Positions 44,646-53,568 are shown, counted from the stretch's first letter. The stretch is 56,499 nt of DNA from DATATV01 sp035551355 (GCA_035551355.1 DASZNF010000056.1:1-56499), one strand, 5' to 3'. Notes: generated from the sequence alone by a model not told the origin. Numbers and translations: made by a program.

Positions 44646-45074
44646 TCACGTCGTGGTGAACCGGGCGCGCAGGTGGCCGCCGTTGACCAGGCCGACCACG
44701 CCGAGCAGCAGCAGCCCGCACCCGCCCTGCTCGATCTTCATCCACACCGGGAACGTGCCGGGCAGTGCGATGATCACCACGATGGCCACCACCATGATCG
44801 CCGAGATCAACCGCAGGCGCAGGAAGGCCCGGCGGGAGCCGCGGGCGGCCCGGACGGTGAACGAGAAAGTCAGCAGCGCGCTGGCCACCACGATGCCGCC
44901 GCGCACCCACACCGCGGAGGTCACCACCGAGGAATCGTTGCGCAGCAACACGATCGCGATCAGCGTGAGCACACTCAGGCCGAGGTAGGCGCCGACCAGG
45001 ACACGCAGCGCCCGGAACGCGGCCAGGCTGCGCGGGTGGTTGAGCTCGGCGGCCGGGAGAGTCTGGCTGTTCAT
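44646..45074 (-). CDS. Small membrane protein of unknown function
   Basis: A 142-residue protein with four hydrophobic helices (about 25-45, 55-75, 90-110, 118-135) joined by short basic loops such as RAARGSRRAF. I do not recognise a named family. ATG 45074 has GAAGGA eight bases upstream. It is 74 bp before the histidine kinase on the same strand and probably heads that operon, so it may be linked to the sensor. Confidence 0.75.
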   Translation of the reverse strand: MNSQTLPAAELNHPRSLAAFRALRVLVGAYLGLSVLTLIAIVLLRNDSSVVTSAVWVRGGIVVASALLTFSFTVRAARGSRRAFLRLRLISAIMVVAIVVIIALPGTFPVWMKIEQGGCGLLLLGVVGLVNGGHLRARFTTT

Positions 45075-45233
45075 GTCGGGTCCTTCCCCGTTGTGGCTGA
45101 TGAATTCAGCCTGGCGGGCGGACCCCCTCCCGGGCATCGACCACGCGGCCAGATCGGGCCCGGCGCGGGCTGAACCGCGCGGTCCACCGGCCGGTGGGGC
45201 GCATCCACCGATCGGTTGACCCGAGCTGCTCGG

Positions 45234-46136
45234 TCAGCCCTCGCGCAGCAGGTCGTGCAGGGTGCGGGCGACGCGGGCGAGCAGCGCCTCGGCGGCGGGC
45301 TGGAGCACCGCGGGCACCCGGGATTCGGTCAGCGCGGCCACCGCGAACCGGCTGCCGTCCTCGTGCTCCACCACGCCGACCTCGTGCCGCAGGTTGAGCA
45401 GCGTGCCGGTCTTGGACGACCAGCGGGCCGCGTCGGAGGCGAAGTCCGGGGCGAGCCGGTGGCGGATCAGGTTGTCGGCCATCAGTTCGCGCACCCGCGC
45501 GGCCACCTCGGCCGGAATCCGTTGTGGCGCCCAGACCTCCCGCAGCAGGTCTACAAAGGACTTTGCGCTGCCGGAGTTGGCCAGGCTGACGTCCAGCTGC
45601 CGCACCGGGTGGCCGCGAGTCGCGGTGCGCGCGCCGATGGCCAGCGAGTGCGCCAGGTGGGTCTCGCCGGGGGCGAACCGTTCGGCGGGGGTGTCCATCA
45701 GGTCGCCCATCAGGTGCCGCACCACGATGCCGGACAGGCCGTAGTCGCGCAGCGTGCGGTTGACCTCGGCCGGGGGCACCAGGGCGAACAGCGCGTCCGC
45801 GGCGGCGTTGTCGCTGATCGCGATGCTCAGGTAGAGCAGATCGGCCACGGCGACCCGGGCCGGATACCGGAAGCGGCTCAGCCCGGCCGGTCCGGCCAGG
45901 TCGACCCGGCCCGGCGCGATGTCGATCGGCTGGGCCTCGTCCAATTCGCCGTTGGCGATCCGGCTCAGCACGGCGATGGCCAGCGGCACCTTGACCAGGG
46001 AGGCGATCGGGTAGGCCAGGTCCGGGTCGATGCCGATCTCCTCGCCGGAGTTGAGATCCCGGACCAGGAACGAACCGGCCAGCCCGCCCTCGCGCAACCG
46101 TTCGCGCAGCGCGCGGATCTCCCGTTCCGGGTTCAT
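45234..46136 (-). CDS. Class A beta-lactamase-related serine hydrolase, no signal peptide
   Basis: A 300-residue serine hydrolase of the penicillin-recognising fold. SxxK is SLVK in YPIASLVKVPLA (about residue 45), SDN is in LSIAISDNAAAD and KTG in WSSKTGTLLNLRHEVGVV. The class A omega-loop ExxLN motif is not visible (the region reads GDLMDTPAERF) and there is no export signal, so hydrolysis of beta-lactams is not assured. ATG 46136 overlaps the stop of the LysR gene (ATGA). It probably belongs to the LysR unit that faces a true class A enzyme gene. Confidence 0.82.
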   Translation of the reverse strand: MNPEREIRALRERLREGGLAGSFLVRDLNSGEEIGIDPDLAYPIASLVKVPLAIAVLSRIANGELDEAQPIDIAPGRVDLAGPAGLSRFRYPARVAVADLLYLSIAISDNAAADALFALVPPAEVNRTLRDYGLSGIVVRHLMGDLMDTPAERFAPGETHLAHSLAIGARTATRGHPVRQLDVSLANSGSAKSFVDLLREVWAPQRIPAEVAARVRELMADNLIRHRLAPDFASDAARWSSKTGTLLNLRHEVGVVEHEDGSRFAVAALTESRVPAVLQPAAEALLARVARTLHDLLREG

Positions 46137-47005
46137 CGGGTCTCGTCCTTCGGTTGTGCGCCAAGGCATTTGGCTATGTGTGTCCATAAAGGACTTTTCA
46201 GTCGGTCGGCTTCGTCGCCGGTCATCGCGTAGCCGCGGGACACCGGCGTTCCAGCCAGCGGCCGCCAGTGCAGGTCCAGTTCGTGGGCCTGGGCCGCCGA
46301 GCCGAGCAGCAGGTTGTCCGTGCGCAGCACGTCGGACACCGCGGCGGTGAGCGAGGTGGCCACGGTGAGCTGCGCGGGCAGGAGGGCGGCGCGGTGGCCG
46401 AGGTGTTCCAGCCGGTCCCGCACATGCGGCACATCGTCCTCGGGCTGCAGCCAGATCCGTCGCGCCTCCTGGGTCCGGCTGGGGCGCAGGGTGTCCAGAT
46501 GCAGCGCGCGGGTGCCGGTGTTTTTGGCGGTGGCCACGCCCAGCGGGACCACCCAACTGCCCTCGTCCGGTGGGACCGCGATCAGCGCGGCGCGCACCTC
46601 CCGGGCGCTGGCCAGGGCGGCGCGCTCGGCCGGGGCGGCGGTGCGGAACTCGAGGACGGCGCCGTGCTCGCGGGCCGCACCCTCCAGCAGCGCGCACTGC
46701 CGCACCGAACAGGTGTCCGGCACGGCCAGCGCGAGTGGGCGCAGTTTGGCCTGTTCGGCGTCGTGTTCCAGGGCTTCGGCCAGGGCCACCAGCCGTTTGG
46801 CCGAGGGCAGCAGGTCCCGGCCGAACGCGGTGAGCGCGGTGCGGCGGGTGGACCGGTCGAACAGCCGCTCGCCGAGGTGGCGCTCCAGCGCGGCGATCCG
46901 TCGGCTGGCCACCGACTGCGGCACCCGCGCGGCCGCCGCGCCGAGCGTGACGCTGCCCCGTTCGCCCACGTGCACGAACACCCGGCAGGCCGCGACCAGA
47001 TCCAT
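46133..47005 (-). CDS. LysR-family regulator (AmpR-like context)
   Basis: A 290-residue LysR regulator. MDLVAACRVFVHVGERGSVTLGAAAARVPQSVASRRIAALERHLGERLFDR is the winged helix; an effector domain follows. The frame is open to 47167, but the family start is ATG 47005. It is divergent from a class A beta-lactamase gene across 83 bp that hold an inverted repeat fitting T-N11-A, and it is coupled to a second beta-lactamase-family gene. The arrangement resembles ampR-bla control. Confidence 0.9.
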   Translation of the reverse strand: MDLVAACRVFVHVGERGSVTLGAAAARVPQSVASRRIAALERHLGERLFDRSTRRTALTAFGRDLLPSAKRLVALAEALEHDAEQAKLRPLALAVPDTCSVRQCALLEGAAREHGAVLEFRTAAPAERAALASAREVRAALIAVPPDEGSWVVPLGVATAKNTGTRALHLDTLRPSRTQEARRIWLQPEDDVPHVRDRLEHLGHRAALLPAQLTVATSLTAAVSDVLRTDNLLLGSAAQAHELDLHWRPLAGTPVSRGYAMTGDEADRLKSPLWTHIAKCLGAQPKDETR

Positions 47006-47017
47006 GGGCGGAATCGT

Positions 47018-47032
47018 ATGCCAGAACGGCAT
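47018..47032. promoter_or_regulatory. LysR-type box between LysR and beta-lactamase genes
   Basis: ATGCC-AGAAC-GGCAT: 5-bp inverted arms around a 5-bp centre, containing T-GCCAGAACGGC-A, the T-N11-A motif of LysR sites. It lies 13 bp upstream of the LysR start and 57 bp before the divergent beta-lactamase. Confidence 0.6.
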
Positions 47033-47088
47033 GAAAACCGGCGTTTGTGTCTTTGACCGCATGAGTCGGGGCCGGGAAGCTGATCGAC

Positions 47089-47985
47089 ATGCGTCCTTAT
47101 CGTGTGGCTCTCGCGTTGACCGGCTGCCTGCTGCTGGCCGGGTGCACCGGCACCGTCGGCACCACATCCACCTCCTCGTCCCCCGTGTCGACCACGACCA
47201 CGGTCGCCAGCGATCCGGCGTTCGCCCGGCTGGAACAGCAGTTCGGCGCGCGGCTGGGGGTGTACGTGCTGGACACCGGCACCGGGAACACCGTCAGCTA
47301 CCGCGCGGACGAGCGGTTCGCCTACGACTCCACGATGAAGATCCTGATCGCGGGCACGCTGCTGCGCCGCGACTCCGACGCCGACCTGGACAAGGTGATC
47401 ACCTACACCCAGGCCGACCTGCAGAGCTACTCGCCGATCACCGCGCCGCACGTGGGCACCGGCCTGACCGTGCGCGAACTGCTCCCCGCGGCGCTGCAGT
47501 ACAGCGACAACACCGCGGCCAACCTGCTGCTGGCCCAGCTCGGCGGCCCGGCCGGGCTGCAGAGCGCGATGCGCGCGCTTGGCGATACCACCAGCCACAT
47601 CGACCGCAACGAACCCAGCCTCAACGACGCGGTGCCCGGCGACATCCGGGACACCAGCACGCCCCGTGCGATCGGCACCGATCTGCGCCAGTTCGCGCTG
47701 GGCGGTTGGTTGTCCGGTGCCCGGCAGCAGCAGTTGGTGAGTTGGTTGCAGGGCAACACCACCGGCGGGCCGTACATCCGGGCCGGGGTGCCCGCGGGAT
47801 GGAAGGTCGGGGACAAAACCGGCAACGGCGACTACGGCACCCGCAACGACATCGCCATCGCCTGGCCGCCGTCCGGCAGCCCGGTGCTGATCGCCATCGA
47901 TACGGCGCGCAACACGGACAACGCGACCTCGAACGACGCGCTGATCGCCGACGCCACCAAGGCCGCACTGGCCGACCTGCACTGA
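47089..47985 (+). CDS. Class A beta-lactamase, lipoprotein
   Basis: A 298-residue class A beta-lactamase. The N-terminus has a lipoprotein signal with lipobox LLAGC (Cys about residue 19), so it should be anchored on the outside of the membrane. All class A motifs are present: SxxK as STMK (most family members have STFK), SDN in QYSDNTAAN, ExxLN as EPSLN, and KTG in VGDKTGNGDYG. It is divergent from an AmpR-like LysR gene. It probably hydrolyses penicillins or cephalosporins; spectrum cannot be read. Confidence 0.95.
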   Translation: MRPYRVALALTGCLLLAGCTGTVGTTSTSSSPVSTTTTVASDPAFARLEQQFGARLGVYVLDTGTGNTVSYRADERFAYDSTMKILIAGTLLRRDSDADLDKVITYTQADLQSYSPITAPHVGTGLTVRELLPAALQYSDNTAANLLLAQLGGPAGLQSAMRALGDTTSHIDRNEPSLNDAVPGDIRDTSTPRAIGTDLRQFALGGWLSGARQQQLVSWLQGNTTGGPYIRAGVPAGWKVGDKTGNGDYGTRNDIAIAWPPSGSPVLIAIDTARNTDNATSNDALIADATKAALADLH

Positions 47986-48060
47986 ACGGGGCGCGCGACC
48001 GCCCGGCCACTGAGGAACCGCCGCAAGCCCGGGCTGCCATCGTGCCGGGAAAGCTCGAAC

Positions 48061-49080
48061 TCAGTACTTGGGCTGCCAGCCCAGGGCTGGGCCGAGGGAG
48101 TCGGCGAGGTCGGTGAGGATCTGGACGTAGTCGGCGTGCTCGAAGGAGAACGGCAGGGCGAAGGCGACCTCGTCGATCTCGGCGAACGCCGGGTTGGCGT
48201 AAAGGGTGTCGGCGATCTGGGTGGAGCTGCCGACCAGATCGCGGGCGAACAGCATGCGGGCCGGGCCCTGCGGCGCGGCCGTGCGCGGGGTGCGTTTGTC
48301 CACGTATTCGGTGTATTTCGCGCGTTGCTCAGGCGTGGCGTGGTCGGTCGGGATCACCACCAGGCCCTGGGACACCCGGGCCGACTTGCCGTCCGGGTGC
48401 TCGGCCCGGAACGCCTGGATGTGGGAGAGCTGGATCTCCGCGAAGTCGTCCGAGTCCTCGGCCTTCACCACGCTGCTGGTCAGGAAGTTCATCCCGTTCT
48501 CCCCGGCCCAGCGGGCCGACCGCAGGCTCGCGCCGCCGTACCAGAGCCGGGAGGCCAGGCCGGGGGAGTGCGGCTCGACGCGGTCGGAGTACTGCTCGAA
48601 GCCTTCGGTCCCGCTGAACGCGCTGGCCGGTTCGCCGCGCACGAAGTCGAGCAGCCTCCGCACCCGGGCGTAGCTGAAGTCCTCGGCCTCGGCGGTGTCC
48701 GGGTAGAGCGCGTCCTTGACCCGGTCGTAGTGCATCGGCGGTCCCACGCTCACCCCGGGGTTGAGCCGCCCGCCGGACAGGATGTCCACCGTGGCCAGGT
48801 CCTCGGCCAGTCGCAGCGGGTTCTCCCAGCCCAGCGGGATGACCGCGGTGCCGAGCGAGATCCGGCTGGTCCGGGCCGCGGCGGCGGCCAGCACGGCGAC
48901 CGGCGAGGAGATGCCGAACTGCAGGTGCCGGTGGCGCACCCACGCGCTGTCGAAACCCAGTTCCTCGCCGAGTTCGATGATCTTCAGCGTGGATTCGTGA
49001 CCGGGGCCCGGATCGGCCCGGTCGAACAGTCCGATGGTCAGGAAACCCAGGTTGCGCAACGCCTCCGACGGTGCGGGCAT
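48061..49080 (-). CDS. LLM-class (luciferase-like) flavin-dependent oxidoreductase
   Basis: A 339-residue TIM-barrel protein of the bacterial-luciferase-like family. ELGFDSAWVRHRHLQFGISSPVAVLAAAAARTSRISLGTAVIPLGWENPLRLAEDLATVDILSGGRLNPGV is the family core (first 110 residues), and the VWYGG-like RLWYGGASLRSARWAGENGMNFLTS region comes later. Such enzymes use FMN or F420; which one is unclear. ATG 49080 starts MPAPSEALRNLGFLTIG. It stands alone between the beta-lactamase and amidohydrolase genes. Confidence 0.88.
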   Translation of the reverse strand: MPAPSEALRNLGFLTIGLFDRADPGPGHESTLKIIELGEELGFDSAWVRHRHLQFGISSPVAVLAAAAARTSRISLGTAVIPLGWENPLRLAEDLATVDILSGGRLNPGVSVGPPMHYDRVKDALYPDTAEAEDFSYARVRRLLDFVRGEPASAFSGTEGFEQYSDRVEPHSPGLASRLWYGGASLRSARWAGENGMNFLTSSVVKAEDSDDFAEIQLSHIQAFRAEHPDGKSARVSQGLVVIPTDHATPEQRAKYTEYVDKRTPRTAAPQGPARMLFARDLVGSSTQIADTLYANPAFAEIDEVAFALPFSFEHADYVQILTDLADSLGPALGWQPKY

Positions 49081-49174
49081 CGGGTCCTCCCTCGGTCGCG
49101 CGGTCCGTTCGCGATTGTGTCAGGCGCACGTACCCTGCCGCCGGATATCCACTGGGTGGGACCGCGGTCCTGAC

Positions 49175-49312
49175 GGCTCGCTGGACGGGGACCTGAAGGA
49201 GAACGTGGACTTCCGGTCGGTCTGCGCCACCCTGCTGGCCCGGGTGCCGGGCAGCGATCCGGGCCCGGTCCTCGACGGTTATTCCACTCGGTTCGACGAG
49301 ATCCTGGTCTAG
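49175..49312 (+). pseudogene. Remnant of a DUF1501 protein C-terminus
   Basis: A frame ending in TAG at 49310 encodes SLDGDLKENVDFRSVCATLL followed by ARVPGSDPGPVLDGYSTRFDEILV. In DUF1501 proteins the last 40 residues read like DLKxTVDFRSVYATLLxxVLG with a closing PVLDG. Only this tail is left; the bases upstream (49081-49174) show no matching frame or start. The 272-bp gap contains nothing else. Confidence 0.65.
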
Positions 49313-49352
49313 TCTGGACGGCCTGAGCTGGGGAATCAGGACGGGGGAGCGG

Positions 49353-50408
49353 ATGATCGTCCACGTGCGGGGCCGGGCGTTGCCCGACGGCGAGTTCGTC
49401 GATCTTTATGCCGACGGAGATCGGTGGACCACCGAACCGGTGCCGGGTGCGGAACTGGTGGCCGAGGGGTGGTTGCTGCCCGGCCTGGTGGACGCGCACA
49501 CCCATCCCGGCACCGAGGAACCCGGCGATCCGCTGGACCCCGACCTGTTGCGGGCCGACCTGCACGAGCACGTCCGGGCCGGGGTGACCATGATCCGCTC
49601 GCCCGGGCTGGCCGGGGAGCCGCCGGACTGGTTCGGCCGGGACGCCGACGTGCCGCGCGCGGTGCACGCCGGTCATTGGCTGGCCCAGCACGGGCAGTTC
49701 TTCGACAACTGGGGCCGCCGGGCCGAGCCGGACGAGCTGATCGAACTGGCCGTCGCGCAGGCCGCCCGCACCGGCTGGTGCAAGATCATCGGCGACTGGC
49801 TGCCGGGCGACGAGCCGGTGCCGGTGGAGGTGCTGCGCGCCATCGTCGAAGGCGCGCACGCCGCGGGCGGGCGGGTCGCGGTGCACTCACAGCAGGCGGC
49901 CGGCGGGGCGAACGCGGTGGCCGCCGGGGTGGACTCGCTGGAACACGGCATGTGCCTGGACGCCGAGCTGCTGACCACGATGGCCGCGCAGGGCACCGCG
50001 CTGACGCCGACACTGTCCGTGCTCAACGGTGCACTGGCCCGCGCGAAGAATCGGCCGGACAGCCCGCGCAAGGACTGGATCGTCGAGGGGGCCGGCCGCC
50101 ACGGCGCGTTGACCGCCGCCGCGGCTGAGGCCGGGGTGACCGTGCTGGCCGGCACCGATTCCCGGCCGCACGGCCGGGTGATGGACGAGATCCGCGCACT
50201 GGTCGACGCCGGTGTGCCCGCGCACGACGCGCTGGGCGCCGGTTCCTGGCGGGCCCGGAAATATCTCGGGCTGCCCGGGCTGGCCGAGGGGGCGCCGGCC
50301 GACGCGGTGGTCTACGACGAGGACCCGCGCGGCGATCCGGACCAGCTCACCGTGCCGCGCGCGGTGGTGCTGCGCGGCACGGTGGCCCACCGCCGCAACG
50401 CTGGCTGA
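49353..50408 (+). CDS. Amidohydrolase-family metal-dependent hydrolase
   Basis: A 351-residue TIM-barrel amidohydrolase. GWLLPGLVDAHTHPG carries the HxH metal motif, AVHSQQA the next His, SLEHGMC a further His and LAGTDSRPHG the catalytic Asp. The small N- and C-terminal beta parts of imidazolonepropionase-like enzymes frame the barrel (VYDEDPRGDPDQL near the end). No signal peptide. ATG 49353 has GGGGGAG upstream. The stop codon lies in the left arm of a strong hairpin. Confidence 0.88.
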   Translation: MIVHVRGRALPDGEFVDLYADGDRWTTEPVPGAELVAEGWLLPGLVDAHTHPGTEEPGDPLDPDLLRADLHEHVRAGVTMIRSPGLAGEPPDWFGRDADVPRAVHAGHWLAQHGQFFDNWGRRAEPDELIELAVAQAARTGWCKIIGDWLPGDEPVPVEVLRAIVEGAHAAGGRVAVHSQQAAGGANAVAAGVDSLEHGMCLDAELLTTMAAQGTALTPTLSVLNGALARAKNRPDSPRKDWIVEGAGRHGALTAAAAEAGVTVLAGTDSRPHGRVMDEIRALVDAGVPAHDALGAGSWRARKYLGLPGLAEGAPADAVVYDEDPRGDPDQLTVPRAVVLRGTVAHRRNAG

Positions 50409-50435
50409 AACCCTTGCTGGGCAAGGGTTTCAGCC
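50403..50435. terminator. Bidirectional hairpin between convergent genes
   Basis: GGCTGAAACCCTTGC - TGG - GCAAGGGTTTCAGCC: a perfect 15-bp stem with a 3-base loop. Each arm carries a TGA stop: 50406-50408 for the amidohydrolase and 50432-50430 for the S9 peptidase. Symmetric, so it can end transcription from both sides; no long U tract follows, as is common in this group. Confidence 0.85.
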
Positions 50436-52493
50436 GAGTAGCTCCGGGCGTTTCCAGTCCGCGCCGTTGACGTGCTGGTCGAGGAAGGCCAGCACGGTCT
50501 CGTACCAGATCCGGGCGTGGTTCGGGGTGAGGATCCAGTGGTTCTCGTCCGGGAAGTAGAGGAACTTGTGCGGGCCGGAGCCGTTCTCGGCCTTCGACCG
50601 CGTGGACAGGTCGGTCCACAGCTGCATGCCCTCGGCGATCGGCACCCGGTAGTCGCGGTCGCAGTGGATGACCAGCATCGGCGTGCTGATCGCGTCCACG
50701 AACCGGTGCGGTGAGTACTCCACCGCCTGCTCCGGGGTCATCTCCCGGCGGAAGTAGAACGGCACGTCGCCGTTGCTGATCGACTGCGGCAGGTTCCACA
50801 CCGAGGCGTGCGTGACGATCGCGGCGAACCGGTCGGTGTGCCCGGCGATCCAGTTGGCCATGTAGCCGCCGAACGAACCGCCTATCGCCGCCGTCCGCCC
50901 GGCGTCCAGGTCCGGGCGCTCCAGCGCGGCGTCGGTGATGGTCATCAGGTCGGTGAACGGGGTGCCACCCCACTGGCCCCAGCCCCGGCGCACGAAGTCC
51001 ACGCCGTAGCCGGTGGACAGCGCGTAGTCCGGCATCAGCACGGCGTAGCCGTGCGCGGCCAGGATCCACGGATTCCACCGCCAGGACCAGCTGTTCAGCG
51101 ACATCACCGGACCACCGTGCACCTGCAGCAGCAGCGGCACCGGATGGTCCTCGGACGCCTCGGGCGGCAGGACCAGCCACGCCCGCAGCGGGGTGCCGTC
51201 CTCGGCGGTCGCGGTCACCTCGGTCAGCCGTCCCGGCATGGTCACCGACTTGTCCAGGGCCTCGGCCGGGCCGGGCAGCGCCTGCACCGCGACCACCCCG
51301 CGCAGCGACACCCGGACCGGCCGGGGCGCGCTGTCGATGGCCGCGCGCAACGCGTAGACCCACCGGCCGTCCGGAGAGATCCGCAGGTCGGTGTAGGCGC
51401 CGTCGTCCGGGGTGAGCCGGGTCGGCTCGCCGGTCGCCACGTCCACCCGCCACAGCGGGGCGCGACCCTGATGGTCGGCGGCGACGATCAGCTCGGCGCC
51501 GTCCGGGGTCCACCGCATGGCGGCCGGCCAGCGATCCCAGTCCCGGGTCAGGTCGGTCAGCTCGCCACTGGCCAGGTCGATCACGGCCAGCCAGGTCGCG
51601 TGCGGTTCCTCCGGGGTGAGCCGTCGCTCCACCGCCACGGCCACCCGGGTGCCGTCCGGGCTGATCTCCGGGGCGTAGTACTCGCGGTCGGGATGGTCGG
51701 CCAGCACCCGGCGTTCGCCGCTGGCCACGTCGATGGCCGCGATGGAGAACCGTTGCGCGCCACCGGGTTCGCCGGTGGCCCACATCGCCACCACGGTGCG
51801 GCCGTCCGGGGTGAGCTCCCAGGTGCAGTCGTCGTGCAGGGCCAGGCCGACCGGCCCGGTCAGGTCACGCAGCTCCAGCCGCGCCTCCCCGGCGGTGACC
51901 GCCTCGGTGAGCTCGGCGGTGAGCAGCCGGGCGTGGTCCGGGCCGAGGTCGTGGTCCCAGAACCGGACCGGGGCCTGCTCGTGCAGGATCGCGCTGACCG
52001 CGGCGGTGCGGCGCTTCTCCCGCAGTTCGGCGTCGGCGTCCAGATCGGCGGCCGAGGGCAGCAGCGCCGACCCGAACACCACCGTGCCGGTCGGGCTGAC
52101 GCGCACCCCGTACACCCCGCCCGGTGGCGCGGCGATCACTCGCGCGTCTCCGCCGGCGGCCGGTTGCAGCCACAGCGCGGAAACCGGTTTCTCCGGTGCT
52201 TCGGCGTCCGGTTCCGGCCGGGCCGACACGAACAACAGGTCACCGGCGGGGGTGAAGGCGGCCGCGGCCTCACCGGGCGTGCTGCGGGTCAGCCGGCGCG
52301 CCGGTGCCGCTGCGGTGGGGTCGACCTGCCAGAGTGCCTTGGTGTAGCGCTTTCCGGTGTGATCCGGCCGCGCCGCGCCGACCACCAGGCGGCTGCCGTC
52401 GGGGGCCTGCCAGAGACCGGCAACCTGAGGTAGTTCGACGTAGGCGGCGAGATCGGCGAACGGGTTGGGCTCGGTGCTGCCATTCGTGATCAC
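50430..52493 (-). CDS. S9-family prolyl oligopeptidase-like serine peptidase
   Basis: About 687 residues. The first 400 or so form a seven-bladed propeller with repeated LTPDGR/ISPDGTR strands; the C-terminal catalytic domain has GGPVMSLNSWSW near the oxyanion hole, nucleophile Ser in IGGSFGGYMANW, Asp in HCDRDYRVP and His in DENHWI. These cytosolic acylaminoacyl- or dipeptidyl-peptidases cut short peptides. No signal peptide. GTG 52493 is used (GAAG just upstream); GTG 52508 is possible. The downstream end is shared with the amidohydrolase hairpin. Confidence 0.9.
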   Translation of the reverse strand: MITNGSTEPNPFADLAAYVELPQVAGLWQAPDGSRLVVGAARPDHTGKRYTKALWQVDPTAAAPARRLTRSTPGEAAAAFTPAGDLLFVSARPEPDAEAPEKPVSALWLQPAAGGDARVIAAPPGGVYGVRVSPTGTVVFGSALLPSAADLDADAELREKRRTAAVSAILHEQAPVRFWDHDLGPDHARLLTAELTEAVTAGEARLELRDLTGPVGLALHDDCTWELTPDGRTVVAMWATGEPGGAQRFSIAAIDVASGERRVLADHPDREYYAPEISPDGTRVAVAVERRLTPEEPHATWLAVIDLASGELTDLTRDWDRWPAAMRWTPDGAELIVAADHQGRAPLWRVDVATGEPTRLTPDDGAYTDLRISPDGRWVYALRAAIDSAPRPVRVSLRGVVAVQALPGPAEALDKSVTMPGRLTEVTATAEDGTPLRAWLVLPPEASEDHPVPLLLQVHGGPVMSLNSWSWRWNPWILAAHGYAVLMPDYALSTGYGVDFVRRGWGQWGGTPFTDLMTITDAALERPDLDAGRTAAIGGSFGGYMANWIAGHTDRFAAIVTHASVWNLPQSISNGDVPFYFRREMTPEQAVEYSPHRFVDAISTPMLVIHCDRDYRVPIAEGMQLWTDLSTRSKAENGSGPHKFLYFPDENHWILTPNHARIWYETVLAFLDQHVNGADWKRPELLG

Positions 52494-52638
52494 CAAATCT
52501 TCATACACCGAACCACGACGGAATTCAGGTGTTTTCACGGCAGCGCAAACCGGATGGTCTGTTCGGCATGCGGATGACTGGTTCACCTGCACATGCGGCT
52601 GACTCCGGCGTCGGCAAGTGCAGTCGAAGACGGCCGGG

Positions 52639-53568
52639 TCAGCCGCCGTTGATCGGCAGAGTGGGTTGGCAGGCAACGGGTTTCGCGTGTGCCGGGTCCA
52701 GCGCGTTGAGCACGTCGCGCAGCGCGTTCGCGTCGAACGAGATGCCAAGGTGGTCGCTGGTGTCCAGCGGGCACTGCTGTTGCAGGTCGATGTTCGTCAC
52801 GTCCGGACCGGTGAGGAAGGCCGAGGTGTAGGGGGTGACCACCTCGTCGTACCGGGTCTCGATGACCGTGTACGCCGGCCCGGCCACGGTGTCGCCGCCG
52901 GCGTTGAGGTGTTGCAGGAACGGCGATCCGGCGATCTGGTCGGTGACCGAGGGCCCGAGACCGGCGGCCAGCAGCTGCGGCACGCCGGGCAGCGCGGCCA
53001 GGCCGTCGACCGTGGTGCCGTGGTTGGACGGGGCCAGCCCGATCAGCTTGTCCACCTTTGCCGCGCCACCGAGGAATTTCAGGTAGTAACGCGGCATCAT
53101 GCCGCCCTGGCTGTGCCCGACGATGTCCACTGTGGACGATGCAGTGGCCGCGCGTACCTTGTCCACGAACGCGGAAAGCTGCTGCGCGGATTCCGCGACC
53201 GGCGCCACGCCACCCGTCTCGGCCGAGCCGGGGAGTCCGAGGTGGATACCGGGTTCCTGGCCGTAGTTCAGCGCGAACACGCAGTAGCCCGCGTTGTGCA
53301 GCAATGGTGCGAGCGTGAACCAGTTGTAGGTCATGTTCTCGATCGTGCCGTGCACCAGCACCACCGGTTGCGGATGTTCGGCCGAGGGAGTGCAGGTCCA
53401 GTCGTTGGCACCGGCCGGGGAGGTGTCCGGATGGGCGCCGGCGTTGGCCAGGGCCGCGGCGCCGGAGAACACCACCGGATCCAGGTCCTGTTGCGCCCCG
53501 GCCGGAGCCACGGCCATGCCACCCAGTCCCAGTACGGCCGCGCCGACCGCGAGAATCCGCCTGATCAC
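52639..53568 (-). CDS. Secreted lipase/esterase (alpha/beta hydrolase)
   Basis: A 309-residue secreted hydrolase. Signal peptide: MIRRILAVGAAVLGLGGMAVAPAGA. VVLVHGTIENMTYNWFTLAPLL is the oxyanion region, DIVGHSQGGMMPRYYLKFLGG carries the nucleophile Ser (GHSQG), ETRYDEVVTPY the Asp, and TSDHLGISFD the His. The wording fits lipase class 2/EstA-like enzymes of actinomycetes with a Cys pair near the end. GTG 53568 is the start, with GGGAG upstream. It is a single gene on the minus strand. Confidence 0.9.
   Translation of the reverse strand: MIRRILAVGAAVLGLGGMAVAPAGAQQDLDPVVFSGAAALANAGAHPDTSPAGANDWTCTPSAEHPQPVVLVHGTIENMTYNWFTLAPLLHNAGYCVFALNYGQEPGIHLGLPGSAETGGVAPVAESAQQLSAFVDKVRAATASSTVDIVGHSQGGMMPRYYLKFLGGAAKVDKLIGLAPSNHGTTVDGLAALPGVPQLLAAGLGPSVTDQIAGSPFLQHLNAGGDTVAGPAYTVIETRYDEVVTPYTSAFLTGPDVTNIDLQQQCPLDTSDHLGISFDANALRDVLNALDPAHAKPVACQPTLPINGG

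Noticed and set aside
45184..45197. CCACCGGCCGGTGG palindrome between the serine hydrolase and the small membrane gene
   Set aside because: A 14-bp GC-only palindrome is expected often at this GC content and has no loop; not a convincing terminator or operator.
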